From contig VZTG01006037.1 of assembly GCA_013397845.1 (NCBI GenBank), forward strand, positions 706,844 to 770,843: a stretch of 64,000 nt of DNA. The letters are read 5' to 3'. Of the stretch, positions 25,625-37,100 are shown one piece after another. How positions within the stretch are numbered: the stretch's first letter is position 1; every line of letters starts with the position of its first letter. Source of the DNA: Melanocharis versteri. Its lineage: Eukaryota > Chordata > Aves > Passeriformes > Melanocharitidae. The notes below the pieces were generated by a model. The model did no database searches. It was not told the origin of the DNA and saw only the letters and a program-made list of their open reading frames with translations. Position numbers and translations under genes: made by a program.

Positions 25625-28600
25625 ATATGGAACTGCCCACATGTGGAATTTCAAGGTGTCACTGTAATCAATAACAGCCAGTGAAAATGGCTCAGTGGGA
25701 GCAGATATTCCCAAATGACCTTTTTCCATCAATAGTACTCCCAGCTTGGCTGGTAACTGTGGGTACATAGATGGGGTAATGTTTTGTAAGCATCACCTTG
25801 CACACATTAATAGCAGGGTTTTGGTTCTTCATCCATTACCTGATAGATCTCAGAAGGTAAGAACTCGTTATTGAACAAGTTTCTGATGGGAGTCAGTGTC
25901 TCAGTGTCTTCATGGCTGATCTGGAGATAAATAAAACATCATTTGCTAATAACCACGGCAGATGGAACAAGGATTGCCTGTCATCGCTATTTCCCGCTTC
26001 ACCAAGCATGCAACGTGATCTGCCTTGCCTGATGAACTGGCCCCAAGCAGGCACAGTGCACTGTAAAAAAAAATTCATCTAAGATCATGCCATGGGAATG
26101 CTGGGACACACCTCAGCCACAGCACTTCCTTGGGAAAGGTGTTGGAGACGACAAGCAATCAAGTCTGATTTCCCACTGAGATGCAGTGGGATGAAGAAGA
26201 GGGTCAGTGGGAAGCAGCACATAACTGCAGGTCAGGGACTTCACTTCCTAGTGCAGCCCAGGCAACAGGAGAGACACTCCACTACCTACGGTCTGAAAAT
26301 TATTAATAGCAAAGAAAAGGAAGAAAACCTTTAGGAAAACAATCCTCTCGTGGGCAATGGATTGTCAGATGATTTGGCAATAGCGTGCAAATACTCCCAC
26401 AGACAGAAAAATACCTGAAAAGTCTCTTTGCTGCAGCAGAGGAGTAGAACCACCACCCCATCTGGAAGCAAAACCCAGGTTACAAAACAATCAGGCACAA
26501 TATTAAGGCTGAGGCTGATTATTCACTTGAACAAATACTGATGAGTTGGAAAACTCGTTGGTGTTTTCAAGCCAAATGACTTTGTGGCAGATACATTTTA
26601 GTGAAGTACAAATCATTAGCCTGATTACAGGCATATCAGTGTAAACTCTGTGTCCCCTGATGTCTGGCCATTACTGTGTCTGGTGCTATGAAGAATTCAA
26701 GTCATATTCTTCCATAAACCATTCACAGCATCTCCATGTGTCATTAACATCTTTGCAAAAGGAGCGTGCGTGGTGCATTTCTGATGTCATTTTAGAGCCA
26801 CAGCCTTTCCCCAGCAAGACCAGTGATGGTGTCCAGCGTGAACACCCATGTGGACAACAGTCAAACTCTGGCACCTCTTTCACACAGATTTGGGCAGGCA
26901 GCTGCAAGATCATTCATGTTTCTCCCTGCTCAGTCCATAGTGTTTTACCTTGTGCATTTCCAGAACAGCAGCACGTTTTTCTGGATGCCAGGTGAGGCCA
27001 AATTCCTGGGTGGTGAGCAGGGAGCACCTATATCCCCCTATGCACCCTCATATGGCCTGCCCATCCCTGCTTGACACGGCTCTGGGTTATACTCCTAGGC
27101 TGGGTGTGTCACTCAGGGCAAACACTGTCCTAAAGGTGGTGCTGCCCTTCACAGACATTGGTGGTGAATCAACCATGGAAGAAAAAATATAAATGTGGAG
27201 CAAGGATTAAAGGTTTGAAGCATTTTTCCCTATTTCTGGCATCTGTTGGTTCCTTCACAATCTTGTCATTGTTTGGGAAAATGTCTGCTATAAATATACT
27301 TAGATCAGATGCTCTGAGATCAGCACCTAGTGTAACAGATGAGAGTAAAAATTTGTTTGATGTTAGAAAGAGAGTTTCTTTTAGTTCTTGCAGGTTAGTA
27401 ATTCATCCAGCATTTCAGATGTGAGGAGCAGCCCATTATTGGCATGTCCAGTGGCACTTGCTAGGGAGAGACCTCCTAGGTACCAGACCTCTGCAGTCAC
27501 TAAAGTGAAGACAGGTTGATGTTTAGGTGGACTAAGTGACTTGTCTGTGTCCCCTAACTGTTTAGTTTACCCGTGTTCAGTGTCTTCCTGACAGCACCAG
27601 ACTTCCACATTTTAAAAACCTCTAGGTAGCAGTGGAAATATTGTACAAATGGCTCTGCACATCATGACCTGGTAGCCTTCTACCATTGTATGCCATAGGT
27701 AGGAGATTCAACATTGTATGAATGTTTTTATATTAGGATATAGTAGAAATTCTGCACACATACTAACTCTGCTCCTGCTGAACTGCTCTTTTGAAAGAAC
27801 TATGTGGGGTGAAGGAGGTTGTAATACTGTGCTGCCAGTTAACTTTGGAAATTATTACGTTTTTGTATTCAACTGGCAAATGCACGTGTACCAGAGAAGA
27901 GAGCAGTGACTACAGTCCATCTGCACCAGTCCGTGTCAGATGGGACATGAACAGATTTTAAGAGATTTTCAGAGAGCAGAATTCAACTCTGCAACGAGTT
28001 TGTTCTCGTCCTAAAGTAGGACATTGAGCTGAGACTTAGGGTATTTCTAACAACTTCCTTAGCATGAGAGACAAACACAATGGAAATTGGTTCTAGGGTT
28101 TGTTCCCCACGTCCTTGCTCAGACATCCCTCCAATGTGATGTGCCTTTGGCCTCTGGGACCTTGGCCTTGGGGAGCAGAGTCTCTGCACACACTGGAATC
28201 CACCGTGTCTCCATTTTTGTTATGAGAACAAACAAGACCCTGGGTCCATTTGATGGGTCAGAAAAGGAGTGGTAAAATTGCACTGGCTCTGTTGAAGCAT
28301 CAGGAAAAGCAGTGGTCATTACTAGTTTGCATTTGTTCTTTCATGAAGAGATGACAATTTGCCCCAAGAGGCTGCATTTGGCCATTTTGTGCATCTGTGA
28401 GGAGCTCCAGCTGTTGTTTCCTCTATCTTTGCATTGTTGTAGTCAACTGAGACAATACCACCCTCAAATAAGTGCAAAGTCTGTAAATAAAAGCTGTTTA
28501 AATGCCAACAAATAACAAATATGTTGACTCTGGAGGCTGATTGATTACAAATTATTTATATTTTGTAGCTGCACTTTTCAGCACTACCAGACTCACTGAC

Positions 28601-29918
28601 AGTACCATCCCACATTTAATTGTAAGCAACTGGAATAATTTAACTGTTTCATGGTATTTTGATTACGTCTCACAATGCATCTTGCAATGTATCAGCTTGC
28701 TTTCCAAATATCTCATTCCTCCTTCTCCTCTGATCACTGAGAATAGCCACGTATGGACAAAGCTTTTCTGAGCAATTTACAATATGTCTGACGGAAATTA
28801 GAGAGGAATCCACACCTGGAAACACCTCTAGAGTCTGAATTTTTAACTCCTGTGAGCTGGTAGGGGTTTGATGCCCTTGTTTTATTTAGATTGACTCAGC
28901 ATCAGGTTTTTTGGGCTCTATTTCTCAGTCTGTTGCAGCAGGCTGTTAGGATTCAGCTCACAGAGACTTGTAACAGGAGAGCTGTCAGCCGTGCTTGATC
29001 TCAGGAAGAAAGGATCAAAAAAGTCAAGGCAATACTGAGGAAGAGGGTCTGCTGAGGGAGGGAAAGTGATATATGAATTATAACTGGACTTCAGCACTAT
29101 TAAAATGGGTGAGACATGGCCCCCTCCCTCCTCACAGCTCCAGCAAGTTCGCCTGAGGCCATCGGATAAGGGTCCTGGGGGTCACCAGACCCTGTACCCC
29201 AAGGGCTCAGATCATATTTTCAAGGCAGAAGAAAAATAATTACTTTCCAACCTGATAGGCAATTACCAGACTGACCAGAGTGGTGAAGGAGACCTTTTTT
29301 GGTCTCAGGGAAAGAAAACAAATGCAGTGTGTTAGCGGGTCTGTCATGCCAGAGCATCAGCTGAAGGTGAGCAGCCGACCCCCAGGATTAGCGCCCTTCC
29401 TCGGTGGGGAGAGAAGTCCTCACACAATGTGGAATGAGACAAATGAAGTTTTCGTTGCAGAAGAACAGTGGGAAGCACTGCTGACAGCCAGCTCAACGGG
29501 CTGATGAAACAGCAGCCCCAGGGAGACTGTTCAAAGGCTCTTTTGGTTATTTAATGAAGTGTGGTTGAGTTTTGACCCCTCGGCTTCAGCGCCGGAGGTT
29601 TTCTGTGAGCGTTTGAGGTCTTGCTCCTATCCCTGAGCTCATTGACTACTCAGAGAATTTTTTTAATCATATTTCCCTAGATTTGTAATGGTTTTCTTTC
29701 CTGCTGCGTGGAAGGCCACTCAACTGACAGAACAAATTCATCATATGGGGAAGCCGGCATAGGGACCAAGCCCAGGAGCCCGCTGCAAGCTCTGGGAACA
29801 AGAGGGGACCTCAGCCAGCTTGGGCAAACCACATCCCCAGGCACCGCCTGGTGAACAATGCTACAGAATTTACCAGTTCCTGTGGAACTTTTTACAACAG
29901 TGGGTTAAAGAAATCAAT
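25625..29918. other. Intergenic, no gene recognised
   Basis: Between the palindrome and the presumed end of the AcPb 3' UTR. No repeats or exons were recognised. It could hold extra 3' UTR if the neuronal transcript runs past 29919. Confidence 0.55.
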
Positions 29919-29924
29919 TTTATT
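29919..29924 (-). terminator. Candidate polyadenylation signal AATAAA for the AcPb transcript
   Basis: This is the first AATAAA on the minus strand after the AcPb stop, about 530 nt downstream, and is followed by a TGTTGT stretch within about 30 nt. It would give a compact 3' UTR. Not proven; longer 3' UTRs are usual for neuronal isoforms. Confidence 0.4.
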
Positions 29925-30455
29925 TAGAGAGAAAGGGCTTGTCTTTAAACTGTTGAGCAAGTTCTTTTAGACCACAGTGGATACCTGCAGTGGCAGGGGC
30001 TCCCGTTAATCTCACTAGCCAAGTTTTAGCCTTTGCAAAATGCAGGCTTGCTCCCCTTTCTCCAGAGGTTACCGCCAGCAGGACGGCTTCTCCCTGCTCC
30101 CTCCCTCCCAGGCCCCAGCTGGGGACCTGCCCTCCTGCACCCAACCCCGGCAGCAGCCCTGTCGCAAACACAGACACCGTGTGGGAAAAGCAACGCCAGA
30201 AAAACACGTTTTCAGCTCCACTTTGTAATTTAAATTCAGGAGAAGCACCCGGGCAGGAAGCCCCCAGCCGCTGCTCCGTGCATGGCTGCAGGTCCCTGGC
30301 TCAGGTCACCTGCAGCGATATTGCTGCAGTCCTCCATGCAGGCATGGGACTGACACTCAATGGCACCGTGCCAGCCTGCGACATGGTAAACATATCCTGA
30401 GGCTGCAGTGAGTTCCTTTCACTGGCCCAGCACCAGCAGCGCTTCAGCCGATGGG

Positions 30456-31174
30456 TTAGAGCACGTAGAAGTCATTGTTGTTTGACAGGTCACTGTAATG
30501 GCAGAGGGCGAGAGCAGGGGCCTGTGCTGCTGGGGGCTCGGCTCGACCCCTGCCCTGAAGCCCCTGTGCCGGGGGCCTGCCCGAGCCCGGGTTGCAGAGA
30601 TGACTGTCCCACCTGGGCTCGGCCACAGCCTGCTGCTTGTGTCTGCTGCTGCCATTGCAGTAGGTCCCACAACACCGGCACGTCAGGAAGCGCTTGGCTC
30701 GGTGCTTGGCCTTTGACTCGGAGGCTGAGGCCGTCCCTCCGTGAGTGAGAGTCACAGGTGTGGCACCCCGCGGGTCAGGCTGCCCTTTCAACCGGCTCCT
30801 TCTCCTCTGGACGGGGTCCAGGCTGATGTCCGACTGCGAGGAGCAGCTCTCGTTCCAGCCAGCACTGGCGCTCAGGCTGCGCAGCGGCAGCGCGAGCCGC
30901 AGCGCCTTCCAGAACTGGGAGCCGGAGCGCTTGGACTTCTCCCCCTTCCAGGTGACGAAGGAGACAGATTCCTTCAGCTGGAGGATGCTGGGGTGGGTGC
31001 ACTGCAGCGGCCTGTACTCCACCACGATGAGCTTGGTGGCTATGGCGTTCTGGCACATGATGCCCAGCTTGAACTCCAGGAGGCTGATGCTCTTCTCTGT
31101 CAAGTAATCAGGACTCAGGACCACGATCATCCTGCGGCTCCTCTGGATGAAGTCGAACACGGCTTCAGTGGTAT
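30456..31174 (-). CDS. IL1RAP: IL1RAP alternative last exon (AcPb): divergent TIR half and long neuronal tail
   Basis: Residues 453-691 of isoform b. After NTTEAVFDFIQRSRRM it has the TIR core EFKLGIMCQNAIATKLIVVE, WKGEKSKRSGSQFWKALRLA (box 3 FW at 540-541), then a tail of about 139 residues: a Ser-rich part (GWNESCSSQSDISLD), an arginine cluster (QRRRSRLK), a cysteine cluster CRCCGTYC (618-625), a Pro/Ala-rich part and the end SNNNDFYVL. The start is set by the acceptor TACTCTTAG|ATACC at 31175, which restores the phase. The stop TAA is at 30456-30458. This is the vertebrate AcPb exon, close to but not the same as the mammalian one. The exon is GC- and CpG-rich. Confidence 0.93.
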
Positions 31175-34100
31175 CTAAGAGTACAAGGGCAGAGGAATTG
31201 GGGTGCACAAGGAGAAGGGAGTGGGGAGAGAAAAGCTAAGGAAGCTGTTTGGTGGCATACCAGCACAGATCCCTCTTCCCACAGAGGAAAACCTGGCACA
31301 AGCCCGTGACTTTTGACTTGCCCACACTCCTGCAGGCAGCACTTTTGCTGTGCAGTGGGTTTTTGAGAAGGCTGAGGCGGTAAATGAGAAGCCAGGATAT
31401 ACCATGACTGTACTCTGGCTTCTGCCCTGCACAGCATCAGTCCTGCCCAGGGAAGTGCAGGCATTTGATACAAGGGTGGGTTTTGTTTGGGAACCACCTA
31501 CCCACAGCTTGAGCAGCCCTTTCCATCAGGGGGCCAAAGCAATCACGCCATCCTGCCACAGCTCGAACTGCAGAGGCTGACCCACCTCCCCCTGTCATGC
31601 TCTCTCATCTTTAAGCAGAAACTTCCAAATTTAGAAATCAAAAATGTCAGCCCCTCCACCAGTTCCCCTAGGCATCATGGGGGGTGGAAATACTGTCCTT
31701 CAAAGCATTTCTTGGGATTAATTGCAAGTTGTAAAGCTCAGCAAGAAGCTCAGCTGGAATGGTGCCAGGCAAGAGCAGCATCTCTTTTACTACGAATTTT
31801 GAAAAGCAGCAAACTTGAAGGATGTCCTTGGACTTCTACCTGCAGCTTGAGATGGAGAAAGCTTATTGAAGGTGTTGTGGCTAAAGGATGAGCAGTGGAA
31901 AGGATGGGAATTACAGGGCTGTGGCACTCAGCAAATTAACAAAAGCCGAGTAATAAAACTGTAAAAATTTTTAAAAACCCATACACTTACTAAGTGCTGG
32001 TGCCTGAGATGAGAGGGGACCCAAGGACAAGTTGGTGTTCAAGCAGGACAGGGATCATTAGAGTAAGAGCTCTTGCACATTCAGAGAGAAAAATCTGCCT
32101 CTAGGAATGTTCTTTCAAGGAGCTGTTCTGGGAAGAAGAGCTACCTCCTGCTTCCCTTCCATTTCACACTGCTTCATTCCTCAGGCTGGAGACTCTCCTC
32201 TCTCCCTGACAGTGGAACACTGGTCTTTCACAAGAATAAAAATACTGTTCCTTCCCTGCAATGGCAATGCCTCTTATTCTCCCAGCACTTGGCTGTCTCT
32301 TATCTCACAGCAGAAGGTGAACTGTGTTGCATCTGGATGCACCTTATTTTAATATTGTACAGAGCAATACTTCTTTTCAAAGAAGTATGACTAGCTGTAA
32401 AACTCATTGTCACTAGATTATGGAGACCAATATAGTAAAAATGATCATACAGTAATATCCTAATAGAGAAAGTAGGGCACTGTTTGGTTAACAAAATACT
32501 GGAATTAAAATCAAATTATATTGAGGGGGTTTTTTTTCTTGTATAAAAAGCTGGGGGGGATTTTTACCCCCAACACCCACAGGAGAACACTGATTCATTG
32601 AAACCAAAAGTAGATGATAGTCAGTTCTGTCAGAATTGTCACTTACCGCCATGACATGTTTTTACCACCCTATTTCAAAGACATAAAGAATTGACAGCAA
32701 TCTCCAATTTACTAAGTCCAGACCTCATTCAAACCTTTCTACAACTGATTGAAATCTATTTTGAAAACAGCCAAGCTTCAACAGTTTGTGAAAGAAAAAG
32801 CTCTTTTGCTGCTTTGAAAGGTCTTTCTTTTTGAAACTGGAATCACAGAACCACAGCAAAATGTAAGCAGGAGCAGCCCCTGGGAGGTCACCTATTCTAC
32901 CTGCCTGCTCAAAAAGTGCAGGTTCAATTAACATGAATGACTCTGATGCTGCTGAAATGAAATGTTTTGATTGAGGTGACAGTGCTGGTTTTCTTTTATC
33001 AATTTTGAATTTGCAACACTTTTTGAGACTCTTTTTTTGAGACTCATTTTTGAGACTTTTTTTGGCAGGGAAACTGTTCAGATTTCCAAAGATATATTTG
33101 GTTTTTGAGAATGGGATGCATTTAGACTTGGCTGACCAGGATACCTTGGGATGTTCAGTTTGCAATGTTTACCCGATCAGGAAAAATCCTGATCAGACAC
33201 TTCACAGTGTGCAGGTAGGATCTTCCCTCCCAGTGAAACAGCACTGGACGGGACAGGCAGCAATGACACTGCAGGGGCTTGGGAATCCAATACTCTTGGT
33301 TATCTGCTTTATACTCAAAAACTTTTCATCTTTACTAAATGTTTGCAAAAGACACTGTATTTTTACTGGTTTACTTTCGTCTCCCCAATGCACCCCAAAG
33401 ATGTAACAGAGATTATAAGGATTATGGTCACAGATCCCATACCCATAGACTTTAAATCCATAGATCGTCACAGGTATTCATTTTGCTAGTGGTCTGGAAC
33501 TGCTGGGCTGTCTCTCAACTTACCTGCAGGCAGGCAAACATGGGAAACGGACAAGAAAGTGACTTGGATGAGAAAATATGAAGCTGACTGAACCTAGAAG
33601 GTGATGGGCAAAGTAGCCTGAGAATGAGTTCAATTTCTGTGGTTTGGGCAGATTTCTAAGATTCTGATTTGATCTTTAAAGCAAAGAGATTATGTTGCCT
33701 TCTCATCTTTCTGTCTTGTGATTGCCAAGTGAGCACTCTTCAGATCAGAGACCTTCTGTGTGTGCGTGTCCACTGCTGTGAGACATCTGAATGCTCTGTG
33801 TCACTGTGTTTCTGCTCGGATGGCCCTGAGAGCTCAGGTGCCTCTGCAGGCACAGCATGAAACAGCCAGGAAAATGTCCCATTCCAAGGAGGAGCCCCAA
33901 ATGATCTCGATACTTGGACTACACACAATCACCTTTCTTTAACAGCATTTCACAGATGCAATGGGACAATGGTACTTATGAGAAATGCACAAGGACTGAA
34001 ATGCAAAAATGAAAATGTTTTATTGAAAAGCAAAATAAAATAATACTGACACTTCACAGACCAAATCACACAAAGGCAAAAACATACAGAAAAGAGAAAA

Positions 34101-37100
34101 CTCTGGGACAGCTGTACAACATCAAAGAGCATGGGAGGGAAGATATTTTTTCCAATTCGTGCCACGCTGCTTCCCATGAAAAAACAATGAGGAACTTTGC
34201 ATGAGCTGCATATTGATAAATGTTAGGTTAGAGCACAGAAACTCAAATGAACCAACTGATTCAGACAGATGCTGTGACAGAACCCCACAATGGAAACCGC
34301 ACGTGGCATAGAATGAAATGACAGGCGTATCCGAGGTGCTTGCAGATCTGCTTTACAGCTGGGACTGGGCTTTACCCCTGGCCTGAAAGATCCCAGCAAA
34401 GCCAGTGGTAAAGCTCCTGGGTGAGTGGAACCTGCTCCAGGACTATTCCTTCCACACTGCTCCCTCTGACCTCTCAGGCCTCCTCCAAACCATCGCACCT
34501 TTAGCCTTGTGGGTGCTCTGCTGATGTGTCTCAGTAATCCTGTTCTGGGGTTGCAATGACACCAAAGGCCACTGTGGTATATGCCTGAGAAAGTCCAGGT
34601 ATATTAATTATTTGGAAAACTCTTTCAATAATATCAGCAAAATACATGAGATGGATTTAACTTCCTCAAATAATCAGACTTACTAAAACATCAGCAGAAG
34701 TTCTCTTGGTAACTCAGCCAAAAGTGAGATATGATGTAGTGAGGTCTGGGATGTCAATTCAATTTATGAGTATTTTGGAGTCAATTTTTTAAAAATCATA
34801 TGGGAATCTAACACAGCTCTGCTTTGGCCTCAGGGCTTTCCCTCTGCCTGCAGATCTGGCAGCTGATTACAGAGATGCTTAAAACACAAACAAAAAGGTG
34901 AAGCTGGGCGCAATGACAGGGTTGCAATGGGTTCACAAAGCTGAGCATGGGTTTGGGTGCTATCTCTTATAAATGAAGTTTTCTGGAGTGTGGGAAGCAG
35001 CTCTGTCCCTCCACAGACAACCACAGTAGAAAAGCTCATAACAAAACTTCTAAGCACCTCTGAGCAGATGAGGAGCTCCACTGCCTCCAGTGAAGCTGAC
35101 TGCGATTTTACCTGCTTAAATCAAAGCTTACTTGGGGTGGGAAAGAAGAGGACGGTGAGAAAGAAGCCCTATTTGTTACATGTTTGTACAGTGTCCTGGT
35201 TCCAGCCAGGACAGGGTTAGTTTTTGCAGTAGTTAGGAGGGGGCATGTCCAGGACACTGAAGTTATTCTATACCACCTCACATTCACAAGGGGGGTACGA
35301 AGGGGGTCTCTTTTGGAGAGAAAGGGTCCGAGCACAGCACAGCTGGGCCAGTGCAGTGCAGCAGAAGGAATGGTTGGATATGATCTACTGTCAGGGGGTT
35401 TTCCATGTCAATCATTCATTTCTTGTACCCTCTATCACCAGTATTGCTGCCGTTAATGTTCATTTTCTTATCTCATTGCTGTTTCCAGTAAATTTTTCTT
35501 ATCTCACGGCAGGATCTTTACGTTTTGTGCCTCCAATTCTCCTCTCCCACCCTCTACAGGGGGAGGCAGAGGGGGAAAATGAGGGGCACATGGTTTCAGG
35601 AGGAGCACTGAATTGTGGGGTACCATTCCTAAACACGACATACAGTACCTGACTAAGGGCATGGGGGACTGTAGCTCCCTGCAGCCCTGGAGTCACATTA
35701 TTAATCATAAAATCCTAAGGGCAAAAGGTTTCCCTGACACCAGGATTCAGTCCCACACCTTTAAGGCTGGGCTTTTTACTGGGATGCCCTCAAAGCTCCC
35801 AGCTCAGCTGGGTGAATAGTGCATAGGCTCCAATTTGTAGTGCTTTTATAGTACCATCACAAATGCTTATGCTTCACCCACTGGACACCAACAGAGCGAA
35901 TGCAGGAGTCAAAGGTGATTCAGGAGCAACCATCACCAATAAAAATAGGCATGCACTTGGTCCGTTTAATACTGAACTCCACAATTTAGTGGGCAGGTCC
36001 TTGCACTAGGAGCTACAGGAGTATGAAGACACCCCCAGAGCTCGTAGTTTTATTTGAAAACATTGTGAACCATAGCACCAGTCAATGCCAGGGCCCCACT
36101 GTGCTTTGGTCTGTCCTACAAGAGAGAGGAAACTCTCCTCCTCAGCAGGAACTGTGTGATGGGGGTTAACTCACCACACCCTCTCCTGCTGAAGCAAGGA
36201 CACCTACATAGCGGGATTTTGTGTTTCTGTTTTGTGCAAATGTTGCAGAAGCAGATAGACCCTCTGTTCTGCAGCTCTGGGCTGGAAACAAGATGGGGGG
36301 AAACTTGCTTTGTAAAGCCAAAGCCAGTTTAAACCTAAGCCCTGAATTAGAAATGCCGATGTTGTTCATAACCAGGCACTGAAGACAGAGTCTTCATAAA
36401 ATCATAGAATAATCTGGGTTGGGAAGAACGTTCAAAGGCCACCCTCACTGCAATAAGCAGGGACATATTCAACCAGATCAGGTTGCTCACAGCTTTGTCC
36501 AACCTGGCCTTGAATGTTTCTAGGGATGGGGCATCCACCACCTCTCTGGGCAACTTGTGCCAGTGTTCTACTACCCTCATTGTAAAAGATGTGTTCCTTA
36601 AATACAGTCTGAATCTATCCTCTTTTAGCTTAAAAGCACTCCCCCTTGTCCCTAAAGGGGTAATTGCAAAAGGCCCTACTAAAAAATCTGTCCCCATCTT
36701 TCTTACAAGCCCCCTTTAAGCAGTGAAAGGCCACAATGAGGTCTCCCAGGAGCCTTCTCCAGCGAGAACACCCCCAGATTTCTCAGCCTGTCCTCATAGT
36801 CTTACCTACATGGACAGAACTAGTAGTTTTTAGGAAGTTCAAGTAAGTTTGTGGGGTGTCCTGCTGAGTTGGACTTATATCCAGTGTCATCCCAAAGACC
36901 TCGGAAGCACCTTGCACAATGCTTTCCCCCAGCCAGTGGCAGACAGTAGGCAGGTTCAGTAGTACACTGGGGTTCCTTGTAGTGCTTGTGAAGTCCCTGA
37001 GTTTACTCTACAAAGAAACATCTTTTAGACATGCTCCATGGCCTGTACTCATGAGGAATTTCCCTGGATTAGAAGCAGCTCAGAAGGATCTGGGGTACTT

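Noticed and set aside
30741..31178. Plus-strand frames across the AcPb exon
   Set aside because: Antisense shadows of a GC-rich coding exon with no resemblance to any protein.
36347..36697. Minus-strand frame with RLYLRNTSFTMRVVEHWHKLPREVV
   Set aside because: It is the end of CR1 ORF2, a retrotransposon fragment rather than a host gene.
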